Shown here: positions 17,268-26,651 of the stretch, piece by piece | How positions within the stretch are numbered: the stretch's first letter is position 1 | Layout: every line of letters starts with the position of its first letter | Source of the DNA: Clostridia bacterium | GTDB lineage: Bacteria; Bacillota; Clostridia; Oscillospirales; CAG-272 | Assembly (NCBI GenBank): GCA_017631325.1 | Contig: JAGBTM010000043.1 | Location: 1 to 62,397 of the forward strand | Length of the DNA stretch: 62,397 bases | Direction of reading: 5' to 3' | Program-made: the position numbers and the translations under genes | Notes under the pieces: model-generated | Told to the model about the DNA's origin: nothing | Database searches by the model: none | The model's input: only the letters and a program-made list of their open reading frames with translations

Positions 17268-18211
17268 AATCCTAGCATCCTTAAAATTTTTTTGAATATC
17301 TTCTTTATTTTACCGGGAAATACAATCTTGAACACCTCTTTGTCGTACCCTTTATCGCAAATTACAGTATTAGGGTGAACCAAAGGAAATTCGAGTGGCT
17401 CGGTGGGCATAAACAGCACCTTTCCCTTCTTCCACCTTTCAGCCTTGTTACTTTCCGTATGAGTAGAGCCTGCGCCAACGCCAATGTTATAAATCAAATT
17501 GTTCTTTGGCACAACACACAAATACGATTGTGTATACTTCAAAAAACCAAATTGGATATCCCAATAGTTGACCTTTTTTTCCTTAGTTTCCCATGCAGCT
17601 CTCTTCCAATCCGAAATCCTGCGCCTAGCAATTTTCCTAGATGGAAATTCTCCGTACAAGCTCGCGCAAACGTAAGGCTCGCTTATGCTTGACACATGGT
17701 AGTCATACTTTTCCCACACCCTGCGCCACGTACCCCAACCAAGCGTAGCAGCGCATTTTGCGAAGCAGTAGCTGAAGGGACCCGTCTCCCAGTTCTTCAT
17801 ATGGTTAAATCCGCTGACTATTCCTACACGCTCGTCATTCTCATATCTGTCGAGCATTTCCTTCATGAATGGAAATAGCGTATCGTCAGCGACACAGTCG
17901 TCCTCCAGGATAAGAAGCTTATCCACGTGAGTAAACGCCCAAGAAATTGCATTGCTCGGTCCGCGTCCGCAGCCTTGATTTGTTTCGGAGTAATTAGTGT
18001 AAACCTCGCACTCCCAGTCAATATCGGACACAATTCTCTTGCATTCCTCGATGCTTTTTGCGTCGGTTGTGTTTCCCGCTCTCGGACCGTCGCATGCCAA
18101 AAACAGCTTGGACGGACGCGCCTCTTTAACCTTTTGAAACACCTCTGCCAAAGTATTAGGCCTTGCAAAAAAAATTAAAAGCACTGCTAAATCGAGCTTC
18201 GCCTTATGCAT
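17264..18211 (-). CDS. Glycosyltransferase (GT-A fold, HlpA/GNT-I-like)
   Basis: 315 residues from the second ATG (18211), which sits 7 bases after GGAG; the first ATG is only one base from it. It shows LLIFFARPNTLAEVF, LACDGPRAG, NQGCGRGPSNAI and the metal-binding LLILEDDCVADDTLFPF, the layout of capsule glycosyltransferases related to hemolytic protein HlpA. It is cytoplasmic and adds one sugar to the growing repeat unit; donor and linkage are unknown. Its start overlaps the end of the next gene upstream. Confidence 0.82.
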   Translation of the reverse strand: MHKAKLDLAVLLIFFARPNTLAEVFQKVKEARPSKLFLACDGPRAGNTTDAKSIEECKRIVSDIDWECEVYTNYSETNQGCGRGPSNAISWAFTHVDKLLILEDDCVADDTLFPFMKEMLDRYENDERVGIVSGFNHMKNWETGPFSYCFAKCAATLGWGTWRRVWEKYDYHVSSISEPYVCASLYGEFPSRKIARRRISDWKRAAWETKEKKVNYWDIQFGFLKYTQSYLCVVPKNNLIYNIGVGAGSTHTESNKAERWKKGKVLFMPTEPLEFPLVHPNTVICDKGYDKEVFKIVFPGKIKKIFKKILRMLGL

Positions 18212-19460
18212 TTTCATTCTCCTTTAAGAGCTGCTCATATATTTCGACGAGCTGCTTGTAATTTTTTTCTCTGTCGTGACGCGCTTCGGCATCAACTATT
18301 ACGCGCGACGAAAACGTTCGGCACAAATCCTCATTCTCAAACAACTGCATAATACGGCTGGCAAGCACAGGATATTCTTTGAAATCATAGAAAAATCCAC
18401 TCTCACCGTCGCGAAGAAGATCTGTCATACCTCCGCGATACGCACAAATTCCAGGGGTGCCAAGCATCATTGCCTCGCACATCGTTGCAGAAGCACCTTC
18501 CATTGCAGAAGGAACCACGCAAACGTGCGATTTAGAAAGCATTTCAACAACACCCAAAGCGTCCTTGCGTCCAACGAAGCAAACGTTTTCTTCGATTCCT
18601 AGCTTTTTAATTAACCGTAATATGTACTTTTCGTAAGCGTTTGCCGTCCTATAATTTCCGTTGTTTGCCGGTATCCTTAGGCATACGTCGGGATATTTAT
18701 TTTTCACGATAGCAATAGCACGGAGCAATATATGCAATCCCTTTAAGCAATACGTAGCTGCTCCGGTGTATACGGTATGCTTATCTATCTTTTCAATATC
18801 CCACTTTGGAGCGTCATAAAATTCGGCCCTTATATTATAATTCAAGCGGTGATAAGTAAGACTATCATTCACCGAAAGCATTACGGACCTATCCCACTCC
18901 GTTCTGCCGGTTACGTGCCGCACGTTTTTAAGAACCTCGCGTTCTCTCTTTGCATTTTTAAGCATGAGATATTTAGCAAAGAATGGTGTTTTTAACCCCA
19001 ATACACTTTTAACGCTCTTTATCTTTATTCTCTCGCTAAACGGAAGTCCACCGTAATATTCTTCTCCAATTCTAGTTAAAATGCCCTGTATAGTTAGCAA
19101 AACGGGAACTTTTGGCTTTAATTTTACCATAGCGGCGCCAACGGAATACTCGGTTCCATGAATGTGAATAACGTCGGGTTTGAATTCATCTAACACCTTC
19201 TGACAATCCTTTGCAGTTTTGGGATTATCAAACAAAAGCCTTTTTCCGCCACCTGCAAATATAAAGTTTCTCATACCGCACGCTGTTTTGTCGATATCGC
19301 TTGAGACGTTTGCATACGTCATAGTCGCAAGTTCTATGTCCGGATCAAGTGACAGCTGCCTTGCATAGTAATTCAGCCAACTACCACTAGCCGAAGTCTT
19401 CATACCAAGCTCCCGGGCAACTCCTGGTAACACCATATTAACAATCCAAAGTATCTTCAT
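18204..19460 (-). CDS. Family 4 glycosyltransferase
   Basis: 418 residues, GT-B fold. The N-terminal half carries VIHIHGTEYSVG. The C-terminal half has TGAATYCLKGLHILLRAI (donor-site start), FVGRK and the GT4 signature PSAMEGASATMCEAMMLGTPGI (E-x7-E). GGAG lies 5 bases before ATG. It is a cytoplasmic enzyme extending the lipid-linked repeat unit. Confidence 0.87.
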   Translation of the reverse strand: MKILWIVNMVLPGVARELGMKTSASGSWLNYYARQLSLDPDIELATMTYANVSSDIDKTACGMRNFIFAGGGKRLLFDNPKTAKDCQKVLDEFKPDVIHIHGTEYSVGAAMVKLKPKVPVLLTIQGILTRIGEEYYGGLPFSERIKIKSVKSVLGLKTPFFAKYLMLKNAKREREVLKNVRHVTGRTEWDRSVMLSVNDSLTYHRLNYNIRAEFYDAPKWDIEKIDKHTVYTGAATYCLKGLHILLRAIAIVKNKYPDVCLRIPANNGNYRTANAYEKYILRLIKKLGIEENVCFVGRKDALGVVEMLSKSHVCVVPSAMEGASATMCEAMMLGTPGICAYRGGMTDLLRDGESGFFYDFKEYPVLASRIMQLFENEDLCRTFSSRVIVDAEARHDREKNYKQLVEIYEQLLKENENA

Positions 19461-19469
19461 AAATTCTCC

Positions 19470-20552
19470 TTACATAAAGAACAATGAGAAGCTTGCAAAC
19501 GCACCCTTGCTGATACGGTATGCAAACAGTGCGATCGTGCATACGATAAAGCAAAAGCGCAAAATCAACCTATCCTTGTTTTGCATATCATTGAATATTA
19601 TAGGGAATCCGAGCATCAGAAAATATGCAAAGTAATAGCTTATTCTCTCATAAATTTGCGTTGAAAAAAATCTAGCAAGATATAGCGCACAGCCGGCAAC
19701 AATCAACACAAACGTTGGACACGCACCGGGTTCTTTTAACCGCTGTGAAAAAATAACAAGTCCCACGATGGCAATCAAATATATCGCAACGGTTATAAGT
19801 CCTCCGCTCTCAAACGACTCACCCGCGGCATAATCCTCTCCCGTTACGTTATCATAAAGCAGTGCAAACCTATCAGCGAAATAAAAGAAAGTTCCTACTC
19901 CCGCCACCAGCAAAACAGTGGATTTTGTGGTGAATTTCATATTGCAGAGAATGTACACAAGCGCAAAAATTATAGCGCTCTTATGGAACAACATCGCAAG
20001 CAAAACAATAAGTAAAAATTTAAACAACTTTTTTTCCTTTGCAAAGTCGTATGCGAAAAGGCAGATCGACATTGCCAGAGCCTGCCTCATTCCGTTCATA
20101 GCAAAAGTCATGGAGCCTAGGCATATAAAGGTTAACCAGGATATCGTGGTATCCTCTGAATGTTTTGATATAAATCTCGCGGTTGATAAAACGATAATTG
20201 TAGTGGTAATGAGAATAAACCACTGAGCACTGGGAAATATTTGTGCAACACCCCATGAAAATATGTAAAATCCTCCCTCAGAAAACAGAAAGAATTTATC
20301 CAAAATTTCCAAATGCGATAGATATTCAATTAAATCCGAATATTTTCTTATACCGTTGAACATCAAGGAATATGTATATGTATCCGGAGATCCTGTATTT
20401 GCAGTCCTCAAGCCCAAAATCAAAATCAAAGCCAACGAGCACAAAATCATAAACGATTTTTTGTTCTTTTGGTGTTTATAATGTGTCATATCATCCGTAA
20501 CCAACCCGCTCCAAAGAAGCACCCAAATTGGCAACGATATCAACAATAACAT
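19470..20552 (-). CDS. Polysaccharide polymerase, EpsG/Wzy type
   Basis: 360 residues and about ten hydrophobic segments. GLRTANTGSPDTYTYSLMF near residue 50 is the conserved 'R...G.D...Y' loop of EpsG-family polymerases, and NGMRQALAMSICLFAYDF with KKLFKFLLIVLLAMLFHKSA is the family's second hallmark (R-Q-x-L and F-H-x-S). It would join repeat units on the outside of the membrane (Wzx/Wzy-dependent route). The ribosome binding site is weak. Confidence 0.85.
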   Translation of the reverse strand: MLLLISLPIWVLLWSGLVTDDMTHYKHQKNKKSFMILCSLALILILGLRTANTGSPDTYTYSLMFNGIRKYSDLIEYLSHLEILDKFFLFSEGGFYIFSWGVAQIFPSAQWFILITTTIIVLSTARFISKHSEDTTISWLTFICLGSMTFAMNGMRQALAMSICLFAYDFAKEKKLFKFLLIVLLAMLFHKSAIIFALVYILCNMKFTTKSTVLLVAGVGTFFYFADRFALLYDNVTGEDYAAGESFESGGLITVAIYLIAIVGLVIFSQRLKEPGACPTFVLIVAGCALYLARFFSTQIYERISYYFAYFLMLGFPIIFNDMQNKDRLILRFCFIVCTIALFAYRISKGAFASFSLFFM

Positions 20553-20591
20553 AATAAGTAAAGCTTATCCTTTCTTCGAAATTTCATCTCT

Positions 20592-21509
20592 TCAACGAAT
20601 TTTATGATACACGGCCTTTGCCAAGCGCACAAGTCTGCTCTTAGCTCGCCTTAACGCAAGCTTTGCTGTGTTCACCTTGATGCCGCGCTCTTTAATATAC
20701 GCTTCAATAGACTTCGTGTCTCCACGGCCACAGGCATACGAGAACTCGTATATCAGCTTAACATACACCTCGCCTGCATCTCGCTCCTTCATTATCGCAA
20801 GAAGCTGATCGACAGTCTGGTTCGCTTCCTTTGAATGAAGCTCCTTTTGCTTAACGGTAACCTGCATACTGTGAACGCGATTCGACACCAAGCGCTCGTC
20901 GTCAAAATAAAAATCAACACCTAAGAGCGCAAATCTTAACCACAAATTCCAGTCAAGAACGAACCTCTGACCCTCGTCAAAATATCCAAACCTCTCAAAC
21001 AGGCCTCTCGGTATCAAAAGACCGCAACCGTTAGGACATCGTCTAAGCAAAATGTATTCGAAAGCTGTAATAGAAGGCAAGAAGCCCGTATCCTTGCGCG
21101 ACGGGTGAGCGATTTCGTTTCCTGCAGAATCAATAAGCCCACCAACGTTGCTTATAACAGTATTCTCGCGGCTTAAACCGTGTTTTTCATACTGCAGAAG
21201 CTGATGCTCTATCTTCGTCGGCTCATATAAGTCATCGTGCGAGAGCCAGGATATAAACTCGCCCTTAGCGTGTCTGACTCCGTAGTTAAGCGCCGAAGCG
21301 CAGCCACCGTTTTCTTTTTCGAAATACACTATTTTATCCGCGTATTTTTCACAAATTGCACGGCCTGCGCCACCGTCGGTTGAGCCGTCGTTCACGACGA
21401 CAATCTCTATATTATCGTAAGTCTGGGCGAGCGCACTTTTAAGCGCTTCCTCTACGTAATTCGAACCGTTATAAAGCGGAATTACGATGCTAACTAGCGG
21501 TTTAGTCAT
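20592..21509 (-). CDS. Family 2 glycosyltransferase
   Basis: 305 residues, GT-A fold: VSIVIPLYNGSNYVEEAL, VVNDGSTDGG, and the metal-binding LSHDDLYEPTKIE (D-D). The sugar acceptor is unknown. AGAGGT lies upstream of the ATG and it overlaps the gene before it by one base, so the two GT2 enzymes are probably made together. Confidence 0.88.
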   Translation of the reverse strand: MTKPLVSIVIPLYNGSNYVEEALKSALAQTYDNIEIVVVNDGSTDGGAGRAICEKYADKIVYFEKENGGCASALNYGVRHAKGEFISWLSHDDLYEPTKIEHQLLQYEKHGLSRENTVISNVGGLIDSAGNEIAHPSRKDTGFLPSITAFEYILLRRCPNGCGLLIPRGLFERFGYFDEGQRFVLDWNLWLRFALLGVDFYFDDERLVSNRVHSMQVTVKQKELHSKEANQTVDQLLAIMKERDAGEVYVKLIYEFSYACGRGDTKSIEAYIKERGIKVNTAKLALRRAKSRLVRLAKAVYHKIR

Positions 21510-22570
21510 TATCTGACACCTCTGTTTTTCAAAATCAAAACAACTTTGGTCATAATATACGTGGGAAGTACAAGAGAGTTCTTAATCATGAAATAGTAAA
21601 CTCTCCATTTGAGACCCATCTTTGATATATCGAGGGTTTTGTAAGCGTCGCGAAATCTCTCGTGGCGAAGAACCCCCTTTATTTCCTTATAGCGCTCTTT
21701 AAAGCTCGCTTTGTTTCGCATAGCATTAAAGCAAATTTCCATAGTACAAAGCGCAATGCGGTTATGATACGCTTCGGAAAAACGCTCCCACTTTCCCTCT
21801 TTAACAATCTCTTCTTTCAACTTATCAAAGAGTAGAAACTGCCGTTTAACGTAATTTTTACGGTAATTGGCAGTAGCTGCACCCTCGTTTGTCTTTCTGT
21901 AATGATAGAATGGGCGGTTTATAAATGCGAAGCGCTTAACGTGAAGAAAGACGCAAAAATTAAAAAGTCCATCTACAAACGAGCCAATCTCCTGAATAGG
22001 CACAAAGCGCACTCCAAGCTTGACTAAAAGAGATTTTTTGTAAAAATTAAATCCGCACGATGCGAGGAAATTCATGCTTTCGGGGTGCCTGAGCTCGCTA
22101 CCCGTCAAACCGAGAAGCTGACGGCAAACAACCTCACATTCCTCGCCAACGTACAGTTTTTCTTCTAAAAACGTATTAGGCTTAACGAGCTGTCTATCCT
22201 TAAACTCGCGCACGTAATTGAAGCGCAAAACGTCAGTATCGTTTTCGTCAGCGTACTGCATCAGCGACTCAACAGCATCCGTATCAAGCCAATCGTCAGA
22301 ATCTATAAACATTACGTACTCGCCCGCAGCCTCGTCAATTCCGAGATTTCGCGCCGTTGCCGCGCCGCCGTTCTCCTTATGTATAACGCGTATTCTTTCG
22401 TCGCCAGCGGCAATAGTGTCACACAAATCACCACTGCCATCATTTGAGCCGTCGTCAACCAAAAGAATTTCAATATCGCGATAGGTCTGTGCCACAAGCG
22501 AGCGAACACACTCCTCAAGATACCTTTTCGTGTTATATACAGGGACGATTATAGTAACCTTAGATTTCAT
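21509..22570 (-). CDS. Family 2 glycosyltransferase
   Basis: 353 residues. The GT-A domain covers about 1-225 with VTIIVPVYNTKRYLEECV, LVDDGSNDGSG and MFIDSDDWLD (D-x-D). A basic C-terminal extension, seen in many capsule GT2 proteins, follows. It overlaps the GT4 gene upstream by 11 bases. Confidence 0.88.
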   Translation of the reverse strand: MKSKVTIIVPVYNTKRYLEECVRSLVAQTYRDIEILLVDDGSNDGSGDLCDTIAAGDERIRVIHKENGGAATARNLGIDEAAGEYVMFIDSDDWLDTDAVESLMQYADENDTDVLRFNYVREFKDRQLVKPNTFLEEKLYVGEECEVVCRQLLGLTGSELRHPESMNFLASCGFNFYKKSLLVKLGVRFVPIQEIGSFVDGLFNFCVFLHVKRFAFINRPFYHYRKTNEGAATANYRKNYVKRQFLLFDKLKEEIVKEGKWERFSEAYHNRIALCTMEICFNAMRNKASFKERYKEIKGVLRHERFRDAYKTLDISKMGLKWRVYYFMIKNSLVLPTYIMTKVVLILKNRGVR

Positions 22571-23693
22571 ATCCTAAAATCTCCGAATAAATTTTATTTA
22601 AGCGGGCAAGCGAAGCATCTACAGTGAAACGCTTTGACACCAAAACATTATATTCGCCCATTTGCGCAGCAAGCTCTCTGTCAGAAAGAATAGTACGTAT
22701 TCCCTCGGCAAATCCGTGCGCGTCGGTAGGTGGATATTTAAATCCTGTCTTGCCTGCTTCAGAATAGTCGTTGATGCCGTGACGGTCCGATGTAACGATG
22801 GGAACTCCTGCCGCCATAGCCTCTATCGAGGCCATGCCAAGTCCCTCTCTTAACGATGGGAACGCATAAACGTCAGCATTTTTAAGAAGCGACGGTATAT
22901 CTCGGCGATATCCCAAAAAGTGAACGTTTTCACTTATATTAAGCTCCTTTGCGAGCGCCTCAAGCTCTTCTCTCAAAGGGCCGTTTCCTGCCAAAAAGTA
23001 GTGAACGTCTCGGTCCTTCAGGTGCGCCAGAGCCCTAATTATAACCCTGTGGTTTTTATTCTCGTTAAGCTCTCCAACAGAGAATACTATTCTAGTATTC
23101 TCGCCAAGACCGAATTCTTCTCTCAGACTGCCCTCTCTCTCGGCCGCCGCAAACCTTGAAAGGTCAAGCCCTACACCGGGTATGTATTCTACCTTTTTCG
23201 CCTTGAATTTTTCGGTAGCGAGCGAGTAGTCCATTTTGTTGATAGTAATAAGTACGTCTGTGTATCTGGAAAACCATTTTTCAATAGGATACCATATCAG
23301 CCAGTTTTTTCTAGGGCCTCCCTTGAAAAAATGAAATCCGTGTGCCTCGTATATAACTGTGGTTTTGCCTTTTTTTCTCAAAGAATTTGCAGCAATTCTC
23401 GTCAAAATGCCACCAACGGGGGTATTACAGTGCACCACCTCATATCCACCCTCACGAATAACCTTTTTCAGTTCAAAATATGCTTTGATATTTTTAAGAC
23501 TGAATGGTGAGCGCTCAAAAGGAATATCATAAATCCTTCCCGACACCGATAAATGCAAATTAGGCTTCGTATCAAGGTTATCCTTAGCCGCAACGTCTAC
23601 CGTATATCCTTTTTCGGTCAGCATATCTATGAGCGGCTTGTGAAACTGTGCAATGTGACTTTGCACCGTAGCGACGAGCAGAACCTTCTTCAT
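22560..23693 (-). CDS. Family 4 glycosyltransferase (EpsD-like)
   Basis: 377 residues, GT-B fold. VHCNTPVGGILTRIA and YEAHGFHFFKGG are typical of the EpsD/WfgS-like group; SVGELNENKNHRVIIRAL, FLGYRRDI and PSLREGLGMASIEAMAAG mark the donor-binding half (E-x7-E). Proteins of this group often add the second sugar to the undecaprenyl-linked primer. AGAGGA is 7 bases from ATG. Confidence 0.88.
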   Translation of the reverse strand: MKKVLLVATVQSHIAQFHKPLIDMLTEKGYTVDVAAKDNLDTKPNLHLSVSGRIYDIPFERSPFSLKNIKAYFELKKVIREGGYEVVHCNTPVGGILTRIAANSLRKKGKTTVIYEAHGFHFFKGGPRKNWLIWYPIEKWFSRYTDVLITINKMDYSLATEKFKAKKVEYIPGVGLDLSRFAAAEREGSLREEFGLGENTRIVFSVGELNENKNHRVIIRALAHLKDRDVHYFLAGNGPLREELEALAKELNISENVHFLGYRRDIPSLLKNADVYAFPSLREGLGMASIEAMAAGVPIVTSDRHGINDYSEAGKTGFKYPPTDAHGFAEGIRTILSDRELAAQMGEYNVLVSKRFTVDASLARLNKIYSEILGYEI

Positions 23694-24598
23694 TACAAAA
23701 TCCTCTCTAAATTGTTTTTAATTACACCGAACAGCCTCTTTCCGTTTCCGTCGCCGACGAAGCTGTTGTGTGGGGTAACGATAACGTTTTCCATATCCCA
23801 AAGGGGACTTTCGGGTAAAAGCGGCTCCTCTTCGAACACGTCGAGCACCGCGCCAAAAAGTCGCCTCTCGCGAAGCGCCGAAACCAGAGCCTCTGTGTCA
23901 ACGACAGCGCCTCGAGCAATGTTCACCAAAACAGCCTCTGGCTTGACGCAGGAAAGTGCCTCGCCGTTAATCAGGTGCCTCGTTTCTGCTGTAAGCGGCA
24001 GCGTCAAAACTATAATATCGGCCCCTGCAAGCTCATCCTTTAGACAGTCGAGCGAAGCTATTTCCTCATAGCTCTCGTCCACGCGAGGATAAAGGTCTAT
24101 CCCGCGCACTCGCGCGCCAAACGCTGAAAATCTCGCAGCGCATTCACTTCCTACGCTTCCTGCTCCGACGATAAGCACTCTTTTGCCGCAAATTTCCAAA
24201 ATTCCACGGTGCTTTTTCCACTCGTGCGCGCTCTGCGCCGCGTCAAAAAAGCGACTCTGCTTGTAAAGGAACAAAACGCCGAAAAGTGCATATTCCGCCA
24301 TCGGAACACTGTAAACTCCGCGAGCGTTAAACACCTCAATTCCACGCTCGCGCATCTTCTCCATTGGCACTCTGTCAAGCCCTGCGCTTGTTAGCTGCAC
24401 AACTCTTAGATTTGGAAAAAGGTCAAGGTCGTGATATAAAAACAGTCCGTTGCAAACTATAACCTCAGCGTCCTCTGCCCCGCGTGGCAAGGCGCCTCTC
24501 TCGTCGGGCATCAGAGTTATCTCGTAGCCCATTTTGATAAGAGCCTCATACTGCTCGTCGGTGTAACGCCACGCTCCTGTTATCAATAGCTTTTTCAT
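23693..24598 (-). CDS. D-isomer-specific 2-hydroxyacid dehydrogenase family protein
   Basis: 301 residues. Rossmann motif LIVGAGSVGSECAARF, VLTLPLT, NIARGAVVDTEAL (substrate Arg), the Glu of FEEEPLLPESPLW and the catalytic-type His of VIVTPHNSF are all present, so the enzyme should be active and NAD(P)-dependent. It overlaps the aldolase-family gene upstream by four bases. Pairing with an HpcH/HpaI aldolase inside a capsule operon suggests the two make or reduce a 2-oxo or 2-hydroxy acid used in the polymer; the substrate is unknown. Confidence 0.85.
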   Translation of the reverse strand: MKKLLITGAWRYTDEQYEALIKMGYEITLMPDERGALPRGAEDAEVIVCNGLFLYHDLDLFPNLRVVQLTSAGLDRVPMEKMRERGIEVFNARGVYSVPMAEYALFGVLFLYKQSRFFDAAQSAHEWKKHRGILEICGKRVLIVGAGSVGSECAARFSAFGARVRGIDLYPRVDESYEEIASLDCLKDELAGADIIVLTLPLTAETRHLINGEALSCVKPEAVLVNIARGAVVDTEALVSALRERRLFGAVLDVFEEEPLLPESPLWDMENVIVTPHNSFVGDGNGKRLFGVIKNNLERIL

Positions 24599-25443
24599 AC
24601 GCGACTTAAAATTCCTTCAACGATTTTTTCAACTGCCGTGACGACACCCTTGCGGTTTTCTTCGCGCTCGTCGGGTGTGGCATTGGCGCACACACTCTCA
24701 TAATCGCGAATTGCCCCAACTCCTACCTCAAAAATCTCACGGATTTGCAAAAGGTCTGTGATTTTCGAGGTGTTGCAGAAGCTTCGCGACAGTATAACGC
24801 AGCCCGAGCCAAGTCTGTAATGCTCGCCGAGGACCATCTTGCCCGGCAAAAGACCGCCCTCAAGAGATGCAAGTCCACCAAAGCCGTAGGGTATGTTCTT
24901 TTCCTTAAAAACGCTGACGAGCCGGTCTACCGTTCCGTCGGCAAGAAGCTCGAACATAAATTTTTTGCCATATCCGAGGCTCATATCGTTAAGACCGACG
25001 AAAACCTCGTCAATACCCTGAACCTCTAAAATTTCTTCAATATTTTCTGCCGCCTCTGGCGTTTCAAAAAGAAGCATCGTTTTCGCCCTTCCTCCAACGT
25101 AGGAAATGAATGCTTCAACCTCTTCTACTGTTTTGAAATATGGCAGCATCAGAATATCCGCACCGTTTTTAATAGCGGTATCTATCTCTTCCTTTGAGGA
25201 AGAATATTTGTCCGTTGCCTCGTGTATAGGATTAACCCTCACTAGAAGCTCTGCCTTAGTGAGCGTCTTTGAGAGCTTAAAAACGTCCTCGAGAGTATGC
25301 TTTGACTGAACGGTGTCCATACCGCCCTGACGCAAATCCTTGCCTATGTACTCGAGGTCCACGAATATTCTGTCAACTCCTGCGTCCTCGGCAATTTTAG
25401 CAACCTCGGGGGCGCTTGTGATATACATTAACCTTAAAGCCAC
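24595..25443 (-). CDS. HpcH/HpaI aldolase / citrate lyase beta family protein
   Basis: 282 residues, TIM-barrel. It starts at GTG. RIFVDLEYIGK, LLVRVNPIH, ADILMLPYFKTVEEVEAF, MLLFETPEAAENI (metal-binding Glu) and VFVGLNDMSLG (metal-binding Asp) follow the family pattern of aldolases that join pyruvate to aldehydes. Inside this operon it may build or split a 2-oxo acid precursor together with the dehydrogenase downstream. The exact reaction is not predictable. Confidence 0.83.
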   Translation of the reverse strand: MALRLMYITSAPEVAKIAEDAGVDRIFVDLEYIGKDLRQGGMDTVQSKHTLEDVFKLSKTLTKAELLVRVNPIHEATDKYSSSKEEIDTAIKNGADILMLPYFKTVEEVEAFISYVGGRAKTMLLFETPEAAENIEEILEVQGIDEVFVGLNDMSLGYGKKFMFELLADGTVDRLVSVFKEKNIPYGFGGLASLEGGLLPGKMVLGEHYRLGSGCVILSRSFCNTSKITDLLQIREIFEVGVGAIRDYESVCANATPDEREENRKGVVTAVEKIVEGILSRV

Positions 25444-25449
25444 TTTCTC

Positions 25450-26205
25450 TTACCCCCCGTTAGTCTCTGATACGAGAGCTTCCTTTTCCGTTTCGGACGT
25501 CTCGACTAAAATATCCTCCTCTGCGAGCGTCTTGGCAGCCTCACTTTCTTGTACTGAGGGCTCAGCCGCTGCGCTATCGGTAACCGACGGCACGAAGGCT
25601 GTGTCAGTCTTTACAACGGACGCGCCTATATTTTCATTATCCGAGTTTCTTAGAACCTTGAGAACCGTCATAAAGAATATCTTTAAATCAAGCATAAACG
25701 ACACGTTCTCGGCGTACCACACGTTCATTTCTATACGCTTGTGCCACTCAACAGTCTTACGGCCATTCACCTGCGCCCAACCGGTAATTCCCGGGCGAAC
25801 CGAGAACATAGCTCTCTGCTCGTCGGTATATTCCTCAAAGGGCCAGGGGTGATATGTAAGCGGAGGACGGAAGCCAATAATACTCATATCGCCAAGAAGA
25901 ACGTTAAGCGCCTGAGGAAGCTCGTCAAGGGAGGTCTTGCGCAAAATACTGCCAACCCTCGTAATTCTCTTGTCGTTTTTGTCCGAGTAAACTCCTGCTG
26001 CCTCGGCATTCACAATCATCGTACGGAACTTATAAATATTAAATTCCTTACCACCCTTACCAAGTCTTCTCTGCTTAAAAATTACAGGCCCCTTGGAATC
26101 AAGCTTAATTGCTAGTGCAATAATCAGAAGAATGGGTGAAGAAACAACCAAAACCATAAGTGCAAACAAAATGTCAAACACTCTTTTCAAAAAGCTTCTG
26201 TACAT
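25450..26205 (-). CDS. Initiating undecaprenyl-phosphate sugar-1-phosphate transferase (bacterial sugar transferase family)
   Basis: 251 residues from ATG at 26205 (AAAGGGA 5 bases upstream; the earlier ATG lacks a site). One N-terminal helix (FDILFALMVLVVSSPILLII) is followed by the catalytic domain: GPVIFKQRRLGKGGKEF, YKFRTM, RVGSILRKTSLDELPQ, GDMSIIGFRPPL and RPGITGWAQVNGR. It starts repeat-unit synthesis on the lipid carrier and is the first gene of the operon. Residues from about 196 on form an acidic, Ala/Ser/Glu-rich tail (charge unlike the rest) that the family does not need. Confidence 0.92.
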   Translation of the reverse strand: MYRSFLKRVFDILFALMVLVVSSPILLIIALAIKLDSKGPVIFKQRRLGKGGKEFNIYKFRTMIVNAEAAGVYSDKNDKRITRVGSILRKTSLDELPQALNVLLGDMSIIGFRPPLTYHPWPFEEYTDEQRAMFSVRPGITGWAQVNGRKTVEWHKRIEMNVWYAENVSFMLDLKIFFMTVLKVLRNSDNENIGASVVKTDTAFVPSVTDSAAAEPSVQESEAAKTLAEEDILVETSETEKEALVSETNGG

Positions 26206-26287
26206 ATCGGTCCCTTTCATGCGCGCTCGCTTGAAATTCAGAATAAATTATATTATTAAAAATCATAAAAATATAACTATAAATAAA

Positions 26288-26316
26288 ATTATAACAAAAA
26301 AAGGTATTTTTGTCAA
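26288..26316 (-). promoter_or_regulatory. Promoter of the polysaccharide operon
   Basis: TTGACA (26311-26316), 17-base spacer, TATAAT (26288-26293) on the minus strand, giving a leader of about 75 bases. The remainder of 26221-26651 is A/T-rich and shows no gene or clear hairpin. Confidence 0.85.
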
Positions 26317-26651
26317 TGGAATATAAAAAATAAGTGTAAAAAGCCCGTTACCTTGTTAAAAACAACTAAAATATCTTACAAACGAACATAAAACGTCAGT
26401 TTTTGAGCAAAAAAATCCAACGCCTTGCACCTTGTAAGATAAAACAAAAGCAGAGCACAAAAACCAAAACGCCCAAGACACGCCTTCGACTTTCACCCTG
26501 CTTTTTTGATAATATTTGCTAGATTTTTAAGAAAATTAGATTTTTTTCTTGCGAATTTTTAGTGATAAACAACTCTTTTTTGTGGAATTTTGCACACTTT
26601 GATTTACATTTTCGCACAAAATAATAAAACTCTATGCTTCTACTCGATAAA

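Noticed and set aside
11655..26205. Insertion sequence or transposase inside the polysaccharide locus to explain the remnants
   Set aside because: No transposase frame or terminal inverted repeats were seen; simple deletion between related modules explains the debris.
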